From NCBI RefSeq assembly GCF_004364805.1, contig NZ_SOAP01000002.1:124001-188000 (forward strand): 64,000 bases of DNA. Reading direction: 5' to 3'. The number at the start of each line of letters is the position of its first letter. Position 1 is the stretch's first letter. Source of the DNA: Pelagimonas phthalicica (GTDB lineage Bacteria; Pseudomonadota; Alphaproteobacteria; Rhodobacterales; Rhodobacteraceae). The position numbers and the translations under genes are program-made. Positions 17,091-27,485 of this stretch are shown here, piece after piece. A model generated the notes under the pieces. The model did not search any database. It saw nothing but the letters and a program-made list of their open reading frames with translations, and had not been told where the DNA came from.

Positions 17091-19175
17091 CTACTCCGCC
17101 GCGATCTTGATCACTGGCTCCATTTCCTCCAACTGCGCATCACTCAGATGGCATTTGATCTGGTGACCATGTGACAGGGTTTTGACCGGCGGCACTTCTG
17201 CCTCGCACAATCCGCCGGGCACCTTGGATTTCCAACGGCAACGCGTTTGGAACGGGCAACCCGAGGGCGGGTTCATCGCCGACGGAATGTCACCCTCCAA
17301 CACGATATGCTGCTTCTCGACGCTTGTATCAGCAATCGGAACCGCCGATAGCAGCGCCTCGGTATAGGGGTGATAGGGCGGGGCAAAAACCTGATCTGTT
17401 GTACCAAGCTCAACCACATGGCCCAGATACATCACCATGACCCGGTCGCTGAGATAGCGCACAATCGACAGGTCATGGCTGATGAACAAGAGCGTGGTCT
17501 TATGCTCGCGCTGGATCTCCATCAAAAGATCGGTCACCGCCGCCTGCACGGAGACATCCAGCGCCGAGACCGGCTCATCCGCCACCACAATCCGCGCGTC
17601 CCCCGCAAAGGCACGGGCAATCCCGACCCGCTGCTTTTGCCCGCCAGACAGTTGGCGCGGCATACGATCCGCAAAGGCGCGCGGCAGTTTCACCAGATCC
17701 AACAGCTTGAGCATACGCTCGCGGCGATCCTCATCACTGTCACCGATGTCAAACACCTCAAGCGCACGAATGATCTGACGCCCCACGGTCATCGAGGGGT
17801 TCAGCGTGTCAAACGGGTTCTGGAACACCATCTGCACATCGGAAATCGTGTCCGTATCCCGCGCCTCAATCGGCACATCCTGGATCTCGCGATTATCCAG
17901 CAGAATCTGGCCATCTGTCGCGGTTTCCAACCCCATCAAGACCTTGGCAAAGGTCGACTTGCCGCAGCCTGACTCGCCCACAATCGCCAAAGTCTCGCTT
18001 TCTCGTGCCTCAAAACTCAAGGTTTCGTTGGCTTTCACAACCTTCTTTTCACCGGAACTGCCAAAAAGAGCATTGGCCGCGACCTCGTAATATTTGCGCA
18101 GGTTGTCCATCTTGAGAACAACGCGCCCGGGCTCGGGCTTCTCCGCCTGACCCGCATGTTGCATCGGCGCGTCCCAATCGATCTCTTCATAGCGCAAACA
18201 GCGGGTCTCGTGACGATCCTTATCCGGCACCTCCGCCATCGGAATGGCATCCGCATTACAGCGTCCTTCGACGAAATAGTCACAGCGCGGGCCAAAATTG
18301 CAGCCCGGCGGGCGCTCATGGGGCAGGGGGAAGTTGCCGGGAATGGCGACCAAAGGGCGGGCATTCTTGTCAGCTCCGGGCAATGGGATCGACCGGAACA
18401 GCGCCTGCGTATAAGGGTGCTGCATATGGTCAAACACCGCCTCAATCGATCCGGTCTCAACCGCCTCACCGCTATACATCACACATAGCCGGTCACAGGT
18501 TTCCAGCACCAGCCCCAGATTGTGTGAAATGAACAGCATCGAGGTGCCGTATTTCTTGCCCAACTCCTTCACCAGTTCCACAACCGCCGCCTCAACGGTC
18601 ACATCTAGCGCGGTGGTTGGCTCATCCAGGATCAACAAGGACGGCTCGGCCATCAAGGCCATGGCGATCACGATCCGCTGCTGCTGACCGCCTGACAGCT
18701 GATGCGGATAGCTGTCCAACATACGCTTGGGGTCGGGTAGTTTCACATCCGTGACAACCTGCAAGGCGCGCTCATAGGCTTCCTCTTTCGACACGCCCTT
18801 ATGCACAATCGGCACTTCCATCAGCTGCTTGCCGATCTTCATCGCCGGGTTCAGGCTGGCCATGGGTTCCTGATAGATCATCGCAATCTCAGAGCCGCGA
18901 ATATCGCGCAACTCTTCGCGCGTCATCGCCCCCAGATCACGCCCCTTGAACTTGATCGAACCACCAACGATCCGGCCATTTTTGCCCAGATCCTGCATCA
19001 CGCCCAAGGCCACAGTGGACTTGCCACAGCCGGATTCGCCCACCAGCCCCACCGCCTCTCCCGGCATCACAGTGACGGAAAAATCCATCACCGCCGGGAT
19101 CTCTCTCAGCCGGGTGAAAAAGGAAATCGAAAGGTTGTCGATCTCCAGAATGGGCCCGTCATAATCATCTTTCAT
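17091..19175 (-). CDS. Fused peptide ABC transporter ATPase (DppD-DppF type)
   Basis: 694 residues from ATG 19175 (RBS AGGAGAG). Two complete nucleotide-binding domains lie in one chain: Walker A VGESGCGKST occurs twice, the signatures are LSGGQQQRIVIA and LSGGQKQRVGIA, and each half ends in the oligopeptide C-terminal cysteine motif (CNFGPRCDYFVEGRC; CPFQTRCRWK), which may carry an iron-sulfur cluster or metal. It powers the uptake system formed by the three genes upstream. 97 bp, containing repeat copy C, separate it from the permease gene. Confidence 0.94.
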   Translation of the reverse strand: MKDDYDGPILEIDNLSISFFTRLREIPAVMDFSVTVMPGEAVGLVGESGCGKSTVALGVMQDLGKNGRIVGGSIKFKGRDLGAMTREELRDIRGSEIAMIYQEPMASLNPAMKIGKQLMEVPIVHKGVSKEEAYERALQVVTDVKLPDPKRMLDSYPHQLSGGQQQRIVIAMALMAEPSLLILDEPTTALDVTVEAAVVELVKELGKKYGTSMLFISHNLGLVLETCDRLCVMYSGEAVETGSIEAVFDHMQHPYTQALFRSIPLPGADKNARPLVAIPGNFPLPHERPPGCNFGPRCDYFVEGRCNADAIPMAEVPDKDRHETRCLRYEEIDWDAPMQHAGQAEKPEPGRVVLKMDNLRKYYEVAANALFGSSGEKKVVKANETLSFEARESETLAIVGESGCGKSTFAKVLMGLETATDGQILLDNREIQDVPIEARDTDTISDVQMVFQNPFDTLNPSMTVGRQIIRALEVFDIGDSDEDRRERMLKLLDLVKLPRAFADRMPRQLSGGQKQRVGIARAFAGDARIVVADEPVSALDVSVQAAVTDLLMEIQREHKTTLLFISHDLSIVRYLSDRVMVMYLGHVVELGTTDQVFAPPYHPYTEALLSAVPIADTSVEKQHIVLEGDIPSAMNPPSGCPFQTRCRWKSKVPGGLCEAEVPPVKTLSHGHQIKCHLSDAQLEEMEPVIKIAAE

Positions 19176-19213
19176 GTCGCTCTCCTGTTCGGAGGGCCCA
19201 AATCCAACGCCAG

Positions 19214-19260
19214 GGTTTCTTTGGGCCAAAAATATCCCGGGGTCCGGGGCAGCGCCCCGG
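19214..19260 (+). repeat. Dispersed intergenic hairpin element, copy C
   Basis: 29-nt core 19214-19242 (GGTTTCTTTGGGCC... ...AATATCCCGGGG) followed at once by the GC clamp CCGGGGC-agc-GCCCCGG (19244-19260). The variable hairpin of the other copies is missing. Unlike the others it sits inside an operon, antisense to it, between permease and ATPase genes. Confidence 0.8.
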
Positions 19261-19272
19261 CCTCCCCTCTCA

Positions 19273-20463
19273 TCAATCGCGCAGGCTTTCTTCGCGCAGA
19301 CCATCCGCCAGCAGGTTCAGACCCAGCACCAGGCTCAGCAATGCCAGAGCAGGGGGCAGGGCCGGGTGCAGATAGACCGACAACAGCTTTCGCCCCTCAT
19401 TGATCGTCGTGCCCCAATCCGGGCTTTCCGGCGGTAGGCCAAGGCCAAAGAAGCCCAAAGTCCCAAGAAGGATGGTCGTGTAACCAATCCGCAGGCAGAA
19501 ATCGACGATCAGCGGGCCACGGGCATTGGGCAGGATCTCCCACAGCATGATATACCAGGGGCGTTCGCCCCGGGTCTGCGCGGCGGCCACATAGTCGCGG
19601 GTTTTGATGTCCATGGTCAGCCCGCGCACGATGCGGAACACCGTGGGCGAGTTCACAAAGACCACCGAGACAAACACCACCAAAATCCCACCGGGCACAT
19701 CAAAGAAGTCCAGGGGCCAGAAGCTGATTTTGGAGCCGCTTTCGTTGATCAGTGACATGTAAAGCAGTACCAGCGGCACCAGCACGACGGCCAGCCAGAT
19801 CATGTTGCGCGATGGTTGGGTGCGGAACCGCGAATGGATCAGCACGCCGAAAAACACCAGCGGGAACAGGAACAACACCACAGCCATAAATTGCGGCAAC
19901 CCGGTTTGCACGATCTCTGGCGTCACCAACAGGTAGAACAGCAGGATCACCGGAAAGGCGAGGATCAGGTTGGCGAGAAAGCTCAACGTGGTATCCAGAC
20001 GCCCGCCGTAATAGCCCGCGGGCAGGCCTAGCGTGATCCCGACCATAAAGGCAAAGACAGTGGCCAGCGGCGCAATGGCGATCACAACCGTGCTGCCCAG
20101 CACCATGCGAGTGAACACGTCGCGGGCCAGCTTGTCGCCGCCCAGCAGGTAATGGGTAAACTCGCCTTCTTCGGCACCGCGCACAGGCGTGCCGGGCACT
20201 TTGTTCTTCATGCCCGAGACCTGCGCCAGTGGATCATGGGTGCCGATCAGGTCAAACACACCGGCAAAGATTGCGGTAAAGACCCAGAACATCACCAAGG
20301 CAAAGCCGATCATGCCGATGACACTGTCAAACAGCTTGCCATAAAGGCCCAGGCGACGCTTGTAGCGGATCGACACGGCAAACAGCACAATCAAGGCGAT
20401 CCAGACCGGTGTGAACTGTATCAGGATTTGCGTGAAAATGGCGCCCCAGCTTATCGGTTCCAT
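19273..20463 (-). CDS. Peptide-type ABC transporter permease (DppC/OppC type)
   Basis: 396 residues, longer than the usual 280-310. The permease loop YVAAAQTRGERPWYIMLWEILPNA (in two parts: YVAAAQTRG and LPNARGPL) is present, with GLPAGYYGGRLDT upstream. Extra length comes from an N-terminal membrane segment and from an insertion of two or three hydrophobic helices around residues 185-255. Co-directional with the other transporter genes; 9 bp after the DppB-type gene. Confidence 0.9.
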   Translation of the reverse strand: MEPISWGAIFTQILIQFTPVWIALIVLFAVSIRYKRRLGLYGKLFDSVIGMIGFALVMFWVFTAIFAGVFDLIGTHDPLAQVSGMKNKVPGTPVRGAEEGEFTHYLLGGDKLARDVFTRMVLGSTVVIAIAPLATVFAFMVGITLGLPAGYYGGRLDTTLSFLANLILAFPVILLFYLLVTPEIVQTGLPQFMAVVLFLFPLVFFGVLIHSRFRTQPSRNMIWLAVVLVPLVLLYMSLINESGSKISFWPLDFFDVPGGILVVFVSVVFVNSPTVFRIVRGLTMDIKTRDYVAAAQTRGERPWYIMLWEILPNARGPLIVDFCLRIGYTTILLGTLGFFGLGLPPESPDWGTTINEGRKLLSVYLHPALPPALALLSLVLGLNLLADGLREESLRD

Positions 20464-20472
20464 GAGCGCCTC

Positions 20473-21558
20473 CTATGTCACGCTGATACGCGGGTTGAGA
20501 TAGACATAGCCGATATCGGAAATCAGCTGCGTCACCAGAACCACGATGACCGAGACCACGGACACGCCGAGCAGCAATTCGATATCGTTGTTCGAGGCTG
20601 CCTGAACCAGGGTCCAGCCAAAGCCTTTGTAGTTGAACAGGGTTTCAACAATCACCACGCCATTCAGCAACCATGGGAATTGCAGCATGATCACGGTAAA
20701 GGGCGCGATCAGCGCGTTGCGCAGGGCGTGTTTCACAACGATGTTGTAAAAACTCACGCCCTTAAGCCGCGCGGTGCGGATATATTGCGCCACCATGACT
20801 TCGGCCATCGAGGCGCGGGTCATGCGGGCGATATAGCCCATGCCGTAAAGCGCAATGGTGATTACCGGCAGGGTAAAGTTCTCAAAGGTCGGGTTCTCCA
20901 TCGCCGAGGTGGCGGAGCCTTTGAACACCGTCTTGCCCTCGATCCAGCCATTTTCCCGCAGCCAATTGGTGAGCGGCGATTTCGAGCTGGCCAGAAGGGC
21001 GATAAAGATCACACCCGAGACATATTCAGGCGTCGCGGTCGAAGTGATCGAAACGGTCGACAGGCTGCGATCCAGCACCGAGCCTTCGCGCATCCCGGCC
21101 AGAACGCCGACGATCAATGCCGAGGGGACCATCACCACCATGACCCAGAACATCAATATCCCAGTCAGAGACAGGCGTTGCCCGATGATATCGCCTACCT
21201 TGTCCTTGAATACGGTCGACCAACCCCAATGCCCCTGCAAGATGCCACAATATTGCGGGGCCTCAGCCGGATCTTGCCCGGGCAGGATGCAACGGCCCGT
21301 GATTTTGCCATCCTCATCCACATGCCGGAACGACGGGGCAACCCCGATCCATTCGGCATATTTCTTTGGCATGGATTGCATATAGCCGCGATCGGTCAGC
21401 CAGCTGGCAACGGCTTCGTCCGTCATGCGGAAATTGCCTTGGGTTTTGGCCAGCTTTTCGAGGTTCGGGTAGAGATTGGTCAGAAAGAAGACGATGTAGG
21501 TCAGACAGAGCGCGGTCAGTATCATGACACCGACACGTCTGAGGATGAAAAGTCCCAT
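20473..21558 (-). CDS. Peptide-type ABC transporter permease (DppB/OppB type)
   Basis: 361 residues from ATG 21558. N-terminal motif LFILRRVGVMILTALCLTY is typical of DppB, and the coupling loop reads YIRTARLKGVSFYNIVVKHALRNA (here shortened: TARLKGVSF, HALRNAL). A periplasmic insertion with CILPGQDPAEAPQYCG lies near residues 90-105 and carries a Cys pair. Forms the membrane channel with the DppC-type subunit. Confidence 0.9.
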   Translation of the reverse strand: MGLFILRRVGVMILTALCLTYIVFFLTNLYPNLEKLAKTQGNFRMTDEAVASWLTDRGYMQSMPKKYAEWIGVAPSFRHVDEDGKITGRCILPGQDPAEAPQYCGILQGHWGWSTVFKDKVGDIIGQRLSLTGILMFWVMVVMVPSALIVGVLAGMREGSVLDRSLSTVSITSTATPEYVSGVIFIALLASSKSPLTNWLRENGWIEGKTVFKGSATSAMENPTFENFTLPVITIALYGMGYIARMTRASMAEVMVAQYIRTARLKGVSFYNIVVKHALRNALIAPFTVIMLQFPWLLNGVVIVETLFNYKGFGWTLVQAASNNDIELLLGVSVVSVIVVLVTQLISDIGYVYLNPRISVT

Positions 21559-21632
21559 GGGTGCCCCTGTAGGTAGCGATACCGGAAGATGCGACAGGGT
21601 CGCGGCGAGTCCGGTACTGGCTAGAAGATAGA

Positions 21633-21661
21633 AAAAGGGCACGCGTGCTGCGTGCCCTTTT
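21633..21661 (-). terminator. Internal terminator/attenuator after the binding-protein gene
   Basis: Perfect 12-bp stem AAAAGGGCACGC / GCGTGCCCTTTT, 5-nt loop, then T residues on the minus strand. It lies between the substrate-binding protein and the first permease gene and would let the binding protein be made in excess, a common feature of ABC operons. Confidence 0.8.
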
Positions 21662-21671
21662 CAGTTCCAAA

Positions 21672-23342
21672 TCAGGCTTTTACGGCCCATTTGTAGATTT
21701 GGGGCAGGTCGGCGATATGTTTGCCATTGCCGACAAAGCCTTCGCGCGAATGACGCATGGCCGTGCGCCAGTAAGGCTGAATGGTCACGCCTTCATCAAT
21801 CATGATCGCCTGGATCTTGCCCATGACTTCGCGGCGGGCGTCCGCATCGGCGATGGCATTTGCTTCGGCCAGCAGCGTGTCAAACTCGGCATTGGCAAAG
21901 CCGGATTCGTTCCAGGCCTCGCCCGAACGATAGGCCAGTGCCAGAACCTGAGTGCCCAGTGGGCGGTGGTTCCAGTTGGTCGAGCTGAAGGCGTATTTCG
22001 TCCAGTCATTCCAGAAGGTCGAGCCGGGCAGAACCGTGCGCTTGACCGCGATACCTGCGTCGCGCAGCTGAGCGGCCACCGCATCGGTGGTGTTCTTGCG
22101 CCAGTCATCGTCGATCGAATGCAGCTCATGCTCGTAATCGCCCATGCCCGCTTCGTCCATCAGGGCCTTGGCCTTGGCAGGATCATGGGGCAGGCGGGTG
22201 ACGGATGGGTCATATTCCGGGTGCATCGGGCCGACATGGCTGTTATCGGCGGTGATCCCGTAACCGGACATGCCCAGTTCCAGACAGACCGCATTGTCGA
22301 CCGCCATGGCCAAGGCCTGACGCACGCGTTTATCGGCATAGATCTTGTTGCCATCGGCGTCTTCGGCCAGTTGGTTTGGTCGGATGACGATGGTAAAGCC
22401 CGACGGCACTTCGGAGCGTTCCAGGCCAAGCCCGTCAAACACGTCGACAAATTCGCCAACCGATTCCCAGTTCATGTCGATTTCTTCGGCATCAAAGGCG
22501 GCGACAAAGGCAGCCGGGTCGGTGCCGTAATCGATGAACTCGATACGGTCCAGATAGCCACCTTTACCAGCCTCGTACCCCCACCAATCATGGCCTTCGT
22601 TACGTACCAGCACGCCTTTGACGCCAACCTCATGGCTTTCAGGCAGCATGTAGCCCGTGCCGATTGGGTTATCGAGCATGGTGTCCGGGTTGTGGCTGGA
22701 ATGGGTGATGGCAGCCGGATAGTCGGCCATGCCAGGAACGATGGTGATGTCCGGCGCATTGGTTTTCAAAACCACGGTGTGGCTGTCGACGACGGTGATT
22801 GCACCCTCGGCGGCTTTGTTGGTTTCCGGATCGATCAGGCTGGCCATACGACCGGCCATCGAGTTGCCTTCGACCTCTTTGTCACACCACATTTCGATAT
22901 TGCGGGCCACATCCTCGGCGGTGAAGTCATCGCCATTGTTCCATTTGACGCCCTTGCGCACGTTCAATGTGTATTCTGTGGCGTCATCATTGGCGGACCA
23001 GCTTTCCAGCAACATCGGCTTGAACGAGCCGTCATTGTTGTACTCAACCAGGTATTCCAGCCAACCGGCGGTAAAGGTCGCGATCTGGGTCCAGTCATAG
23101 GTGCGCGGGTCTTTCAGGGCGCGGACTTCCATTTGCATACGAATGGTGCCGCCTTGCTGTGCGTGCCCATCCGCTGCGGCGGGGCTGGACAGACCACCCA
23201 AGGTGTAAGCCGCCGAAGCTGTAACACCCAAAGCGGTTGTCCGAGCGAGGAACTCGCGGCGATCAAGCTGACCTTCCTTGAGCTCGCGCGCGTACAAATC
23301 CGCGGCTGGATGCGTTCGGTTGGCTTGCGTGTGAGATGTCAT
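21672..23342 (-). CDS. Peptide-type ABC transporter substrate-binding protein (SBP_bac_5), Tat-exported
   Basis: 556 residues from ATG 23342 (RBS AGGGAGA). The N-terminus [21 protein letters not shown] is a twin-arginine signal, so folded export is likely. The mature protein has family-5 solute-binding features: [36 protein letters not shown] and [13 protein letters not shown]. The family takes peptides, but also opines, sugars and metals; the ligand is not predictable here. First gene of the A-B-C-DF operon. Confidence 0.92.
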   Translation of the reverse strand: MTSHTQANRTHPAADLYARELKEGQLDRREFLARTTALGVTASAAYTLGGLSSPAAADGHAQQGGTIRMQMEVRALKDPRTYDWTQIATFTAGWLEYLVEYNNDGSFKPMLLESWSANDDATEYTLNVRKGVKWNNGDDFTAEDVARNIEMWCDKEVEGNSMAGRMASLIDPETNKAAEGAITVVDSHTVVLKTNAPDITIVPGMADYPAAITHSSHNPDTMLDNPIGTGYMLPESHEVGVKGVLVRNEGHDWWGYEAGKGGYLDRIEFIDYGTDPAAFVAAFDAEEIDMNWESVGEFVDVFDGLGLERSEVPSGFTIVIRPNQLAEDADGNKIYADKRVRQALAMAVDNAVCLELGMSGYGITADNSHVGPMHPEYDPSVTRLPHDPAKAKALMDEAGMGDYEHELHSIDDDWRKNTTDAVAAQLRDAGIAVKRTVLPGSTFWNDWTKYAFSSTNWNHRPLGTQVLALAYRSGEAWNESGFANAEFDTLLAEANAIADADARREVMGKIQAIMIDEGVTIQPYWRTAMRHSREGFVGNGKHIADLPQIYKWAVKA

Positions 23343-23561
23343 GGTCTTCTCCCTGAGACACTGTTGATCTGTTAGGGTGCTGTTTTTGTAACGGGCCGCT
23401 TTGCGGCACCTTTTCCACCCCTTGCCCCCCATAGCGCCCGAGATCAGGCCACAGGTCAATGGTTGATTTCGACATTTGGAGTCGCAAAAGCGACACGTTT
23501 TTCGATAAAAAGCGACGCGGCCATAGGGTGAATGCGACACTGGCGAGTCAGACAGGCGGTT

Positions 23562-24458
23562 TCAGTCTCGGAAATGCGCCTTGTCGGCGCGTCGCAGCGC
23601 GGATGGCGAATGGCCGGTTTGTGTCTGGATAAAGCGTGTAAAATAGGCCGCTGAGGCAAAGCCTAAAGCGGCGGCAATTTCCTTGATCGGCTGTTTGGAG
23701 GTGCCAAGCGCCAGCCGGGCGGCGTGCAATTTGCGCTCAGCCAGAAAATCGGCCGCTGTCTTGCCGCAGGATTTGCGGCAGACGCGGGTCAAATGGGTTG
23801 GCGTAACGTCAAGCGCCTGGGCATAGCCGCTGACCCCATCCGACGAGCTGTAATCGCGCACCAGTTTTTGCGAAAACCGACTGACCAGGCGACTGCCTGC
23901 GGTGTCTTGCGGTTCCTCAACAGCGCCAACGGCAATTTGGCGATGCAACCAGACCGCAGCCAAATGGGTATGCGCGGTCAGCGCCTCCTCCATCAGCGGG
24001 CGCTCCTGCATCAACTCGCGGCCCATTGTGTCGATGATCGAGATGATCTCGGCCTGAGCAAGACTGTCGCGCACCCGCAGATGCAAGGTTTCGCGCGGCA
24101 TGCGTTTGGTCAGCCCGGCGGGGCATTGCAACATCAAGCCTTGGGTACCTTTGGGCATGTCCAAGGCAAACAGAGTCCCGGCGGGTAAGTACATGGCCTG
24201 ATTGGTGGAAATACCGCGCCGTACCCCGTTCACGATGATCATGCCCTGACCTCGTGTCAGCCAGATCAGCACATTGTCAGGGCGGTCATGCAGCAGTTCG
24301 TATTTCCACGGTGCCGCCTGGGTCACCAGAGTCAACGACCCCGCGCGCACCGGGTCTGTGGGCAAGGCCAGGGTGGGTTTGTCCGCAGGTGGTTTTGCGG
24401 GCGCTTTCTGGCCAGGGCCGGGGGGCATGGGTTTGGTCAGAAAGGCGGGGCGTTTCAT
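23562..24458 (-). CDS. AraC-family transcriptional regulator with cupin sensor
   Basis: 298 residues from ATG 24458. N-terminal cupin-like sensor ([31 protein letters not shown]) and C-terminal double helix-turn-helix ([41 protein letters not shown]). It overlaps the miaA stop by 4 bp (ATGA), so it is translated from the miaA message, and lies 219 bp upstream of the ABC operon, which it may control. That is inference from position. Confidence 0.88.
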   Translation of the reverse strand: MKRPAFLTKPMPPGPGQKAPAKPPADKPTLALPTDPVRAGSLTLVTQAAPWKYELLHDRPDNVLIWLTRGQGMIIVNGVRRGISTNQAMYLPAGTLFALDMPKGTQGLMLQCPAGLTKRMPRETLHLRVRDSLAQAEIISIIDTMGRELMQERPLMEEALTAHTHLAAVWLHRQIAVGAVEEPQDTAGSRLVSRFSQKLVRDYSSSDGVSGYAQALDVTPTHLTRVCRKSCGKTAADFLAERKLHAARLALGTSKQPIKEIAAALGFASAAYFTRFIQTQTGHSPSALRRADKAHFRD

Positions 24459-25357
24459 GCAATTGCATCCTGTGGCGAAACTTTGGTCCAGCTTTTCATG
24501 CGGGCGTTGAACCAGGTCCGTTGCCGTTTCGCAAATTGCCGTGTCAGAATTGTGGCGCGGGTGCAGGCCTCTTCCAAGCTGATCTCTCCGCGCAGATGCG
24601 CGATCAACTCGGTCGCCCCGATGGCCTTGGCTGAGGGCAGTTTGGGATGCCATGTATCGAGATTGGCACGGGCTTCGTTTAGGGCTCCTTGGGCAATCAT
24701 CAAATCAAAGCGGCGTTCGATCCGCGGGGTGAGCCAGTCTTTGGGGGCGTCAAACAGGATCGGAAAGGTCTGATCCAAGGGCAAAAGTGGCGGAGGGGTG
24801 TTGTCCTGCCAATCGGCAATGCCGCGCCCGGTAGATCGCAGCACCTCCCAAGCGCGCGACACTCGGGCCGGGTTTTGCAGATCAATCCGGTCGCGGCTGG
24901 CCGGGTCCAGATCCGCAATCAGGCTGGCCAGCCCCTGTGAACTTAGTTGAGCCTCACATTCCGCACGCACCTGTGCAGGCGTCGGTGGGATGTCGGCCAG
25001 CCCCTGGGTCAGCGCCGTGAAATAAAGGCCGGTACCACCCACAATAATCAGACGCTCGGGGCTGTTGAGCAAGGGGGTGATCTCGCGCAGCCAATGACCA
25101 ACGGAATAGTCCTGATGGCCGGGAATATGTCCATATAACAGATGTTTGGCGCGGGCTTCGTCCTCGGCCGGGGGGCGGGCGGTCAGGATGCGCCAATCGT
25201 CAAAGACCTGAATGGCATCCGCATTGACGATCACGCCGCCCTGCGTCTCGGCGATCTCAAGCGCGAGGGCCGATTTGCCGCTGGCGGTGGGGCCCGCGAT
25301 CAGCACCGGGCGGGCAGGGTCAATCTGCCGGATCAGCTCTGCGCTGATTGAACTCAT
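24455..25357 (-). CDS. miaA: tRNA dimethylallyltransferase
   Basis: 300 residues from ATG 25357. P-loop [17 protein letters not shown], then [18 protein letters not shown] with the conserved Asp, HWLREI and [13 protein letters not shown] define MiaA, which adds dimethylallyl to A37 of tRNAs that read UNN codons. Divergent from pyrH (starts 123 bp apart). Confidence 0.95.
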   Translation of the reverse strand: MSSISAELIRQIDPARPVLIAGPTASGKSALALEIAETQGGVIVNADAIQVFDDWRILTARPPAEDEARAKHLLYGHIPGHQDYSVGHWLREITPLLNSPERLIIVGGTGLYFTALTQGLADIPPTPAQVRAECEAQLSSQGLASLIADLDPASRDRIDLQNPARVSRAWEVLRSTGRGIADWQDNTPPPLLPLDQTFPILFDAPKDWLTPRIERRFDLMIAQGALNEARANLDTWHPKLPSAKAIGATELIAHLRGEISLEEACTRATILTRQFAKRQRTWFNARMKSWTKVSPQDAIA

Positions 25358-25480
25358 GTCGTGCTGTCCCCAAATGCCCCGGTCGATCCGGCGGAAAATC
25401 CCGGTGTGGCCATTGCAGCCGCGCGTGATTTGCGCCAAATATGCGCGCGATCATATCCCCCAGTCATGACGGAGCGCAAC

Positions 25481-26227
25481 ATGGCCGAGAGCGACACCCC
25501 CGCCGACACGCAAGAGACGACCTTTAAACGGGTCATGTTGAAGATTTCGGGGGAGGCCCTGATGGGGGATCAGGGCTTTGGCCTGCATCCGCCAACCGTC
25601 GAACGCGTCGCCAAAGAGGTGAAATCGGTGCATGATCTCGGGGTCGAGATCTGCATGGTGATCGGTGGCGGCAATATTTTTCGCGGGCTGTCGGGCAGCG
25701 CGCAGGGGATGGAGCGCACCACAGCCGATTATATGGGCATGATGGCCACGGTGATGAACGCCCTTGCGATGCAATCTGCGCTGGAAGGGATGGGCGTGTT
25801 CTGCCGGGTGATCACCGCGATCCGCATGGATGAGGTGGCCGAACCCTATATTCGCCGCCGCGCCGTACGCCATTTGGAGAAAAAGCGGGTCTGCATCTTT
25901 GCCGCCGGGACAGGCAACCCTTATTTCACCACGGATACAGCCGCCGCCCTGCGCGCCAATGAGATGGCTTGTGAGACCATCTTGATGGGCAAGAATGGCA
26001 CGGATGGGGTCTATGACAAAGATCCGCGCGCGCATGATGATGCCAAGCGCTATGATGAAGTTAGCTATGACGAAGTTCTGAGCAAGAACCTCAAAGTCAT
26101 GGATGCCTCGGCCATTGCACTGGCGCGGGATAATAACCTGCCTTTGATCGTGTTCAATCTGGATGAACCAGGCGGCTTCCGCGGAATTTTGGCGGGCAAG
26201 GGGACTTATACGCGGGTGACAGGCTGA
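25481..26227 (+). CDS. pyrH: UMP kinase
   Basis: 248 residues from ATG 25481, with GGAG seven bases upstream; ATG 25466 is a weaker choice. [46 protein letters not shown] (here: [16 protein letters not shown]) and GVYDKDPR are the hallmarks of the bacterial hexameric UMP kinase. In most alphaproteobacteria it follows rpsB-tsf and precedes frr directly. Here miaA is upstream, and a repeat element plus a regulator gene split it from frr. Confidence 0.95.
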   Translation: MAESDTPADTQETTFKRVMLKISGEALMGDQGFGLHPPTVERVAKEVKSVHDLGVEICMVIGGGNIFRGLSGSAQGMERTTADYMGMMATVMNALAMQSALEGMGVFCRVITAIRMDEVAEPYIRRRAVRHLEKKRVCIFAAGTGNPYFTTDTAAALRANEMACETILMGKNGTDGVYDKDPRAHDDAKRYDEVSYDEVLSKNLKVMDASAIALARDNNLPLIVFNLDEPGGFRGILAGKGTYTRVTG

Positions 26228-26284
26228 GCTTGCTCGCCATGTGTTTGCCGCATTTTTGACGTTGCGCGTTGAGGAGAGCGGGCA

Positions 26285-26344
26285 GGGGGCGCTGCCCCCG
26301 TCTGCAAGCAGACTCCCCCGGGATATTTTGGGCCCAAAGAAGCC
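26285..26344 (-). repeat. Dispersed intergenic hairpin element, copy D
   Basis: On the minus strand: core 26316-26344 (GGCTTCTTTGGGCCC... ...AATATCCCGGGG), then the hairpin GTCTGC-tt-GCAGAC (26300-26313) and GC clamp GGGGGC-agc-GCCCCC (26285-26299). It lies between convergent pyrH and the GlxA-type gene. The hairpin stem has a different sequence from copy B at the same place but still pairs perfectly. Confidence 0.85.
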
Positions 26345-26364
26345 TGGGTGTGGTTCGATGAAAT

Positions 26365-27285
26365 TTAGATCTTGCGCATGGCGCGGGGGGCTGCACCAAA
26401 GCGGGATTTGAAGCTGCGGGTGAAGGCCGACGGGGATAAAAAACCGGTTGCCTTGGCCACTTCCTCGACCGAAAGCGCGGTGTCGCGCACAAGCTGTTCG
26501 GCCCGATCCAGCCTAAGACGCAGATAGACCTGGGTCGGGGTTTGCCCAAGTGCCTTGCGACAGCGGCGGCGCAACTGTTTCGGGCTCAGCTCGAGGCTTT
26601 GCGCGATCGCATCCATCGGTTGCGGGTCCGCCAAATGGGCAGCCATGATCGATTGCATCCGCGCCAGCACCGGGTCTTCGGCCTTGGGGTGGTTGCGGGC
26701 CTCGCCATCGGAGCGGAAATGGCCCAGAGCAAGCTGGTCAGAGACCTGTTTGGCGATATCGCTGTCATGCACTCGCGCAACCCAAGCCAAAAGAGCGTCA
26801 CCGGCCGCCAGCCCTGTCGCCGCCGTCAACCGCCCGCGATCATAGCAGAAAATCTGATCAGATCGGGCTGTATTGGCGAGGATCTCAACCTCATCCTCGC
26901 TTAATGTGTGGGGATGCACCGCCTGATGCCCGTCCAGCAGGTTTTGCGCGGCAAGGATGGTCACACCGCCCTCAAACCCGGCAAGGGTCGCGCCCGCCTG
27001 TTGAGCGCGCATCAGAAACCCACGTAGCCCCATGGGCAGGCGGGCCAGCGGGTTGGCCCCGGCGCATAGGATCACCAGATCCCACCCTGGCGGATCCTCC
27101 CAATCGGTGCGATCCGGGGCGATTTCGATCCCGTCAACAGAGGCCACGGGCTGCCCGGTCACGCTGCGCAGTTCGAGCGAAAACAGCGCCTGACCCGCCA
27201 GGGCATTGGCGCGAGTCACAACCTCGCGCAGCATCACATAGGTGAGAATCGGAAAACCCGGAGCTAGGATCAGGCAGATATGCAT
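26365..27285 (-). CDS. GlxA-family AraC-type transcriptional regulator
   Basis: 306 residues. N-terminal DJ-1/PfpI-like domain (CLILAPGFPILTYVML; LVILCAGANPLARL) and C-terminal AraC helix-turn-helix pair (MDAIAQSLELSPKQLRRRC; SVEEVAKATGFLSPSAFTRSF). It is transcribed away from frr, so the 200 bp between them holds two promoters. No target is obvious; nothing next to it is catabolic. It looks inserted between pyrH and frr. Confidence 0.87.
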   Translation of the reverse strand: MHICLILAPGFPILTYVMLREVVTRANALAGQALFSLELRSVTGQPVASVDGIEIAPDRTDWEDPPGWDLVILCAGANPLARLPMGLRGFLMRAQQAGATLAGFEGGVTILAAQNLLDGHQAVHPHTLSEDEVEILANTARSDQIFCYDRGRLTAATGLAAGDALLAWVARVHDSDIAKQVSDQLALGHFRSDGEARNHPKAEDPVLARMQSIMAAHLADPQPMDAIAQSLELSPKQLRRRCRKALGQTPTQVYLRLRLDRAEQLVRDTALSVEEVAKATGFLSPSAFTRSFKSRFGAAPRAMRKI

Positions 27286-27485
27286 GTGGTGGTCTGTTTC
27301 CTTGGCAGTTGCCTTTTGTTGTCGGGGATTAAAGTAAACGAAGCCTTTCGATATCCCTGAATATTGCCGCTTTTTGCCTGCGGATTTTTGTCAGGTGTCA
27401 AATGACATGCCATCTTGCCTATACATTCACCTGCTGAGCGCATAGAACCAAACCAAGCGGAAACAAGAAGAAGACCGAGGGCCAC

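Noticed and set aside
21645-23375. 576-residue plus-strand ORF
   Set aside because: Opposite the substrate-binding protein gene with clear family motifs and Tat signal on the minus strand.
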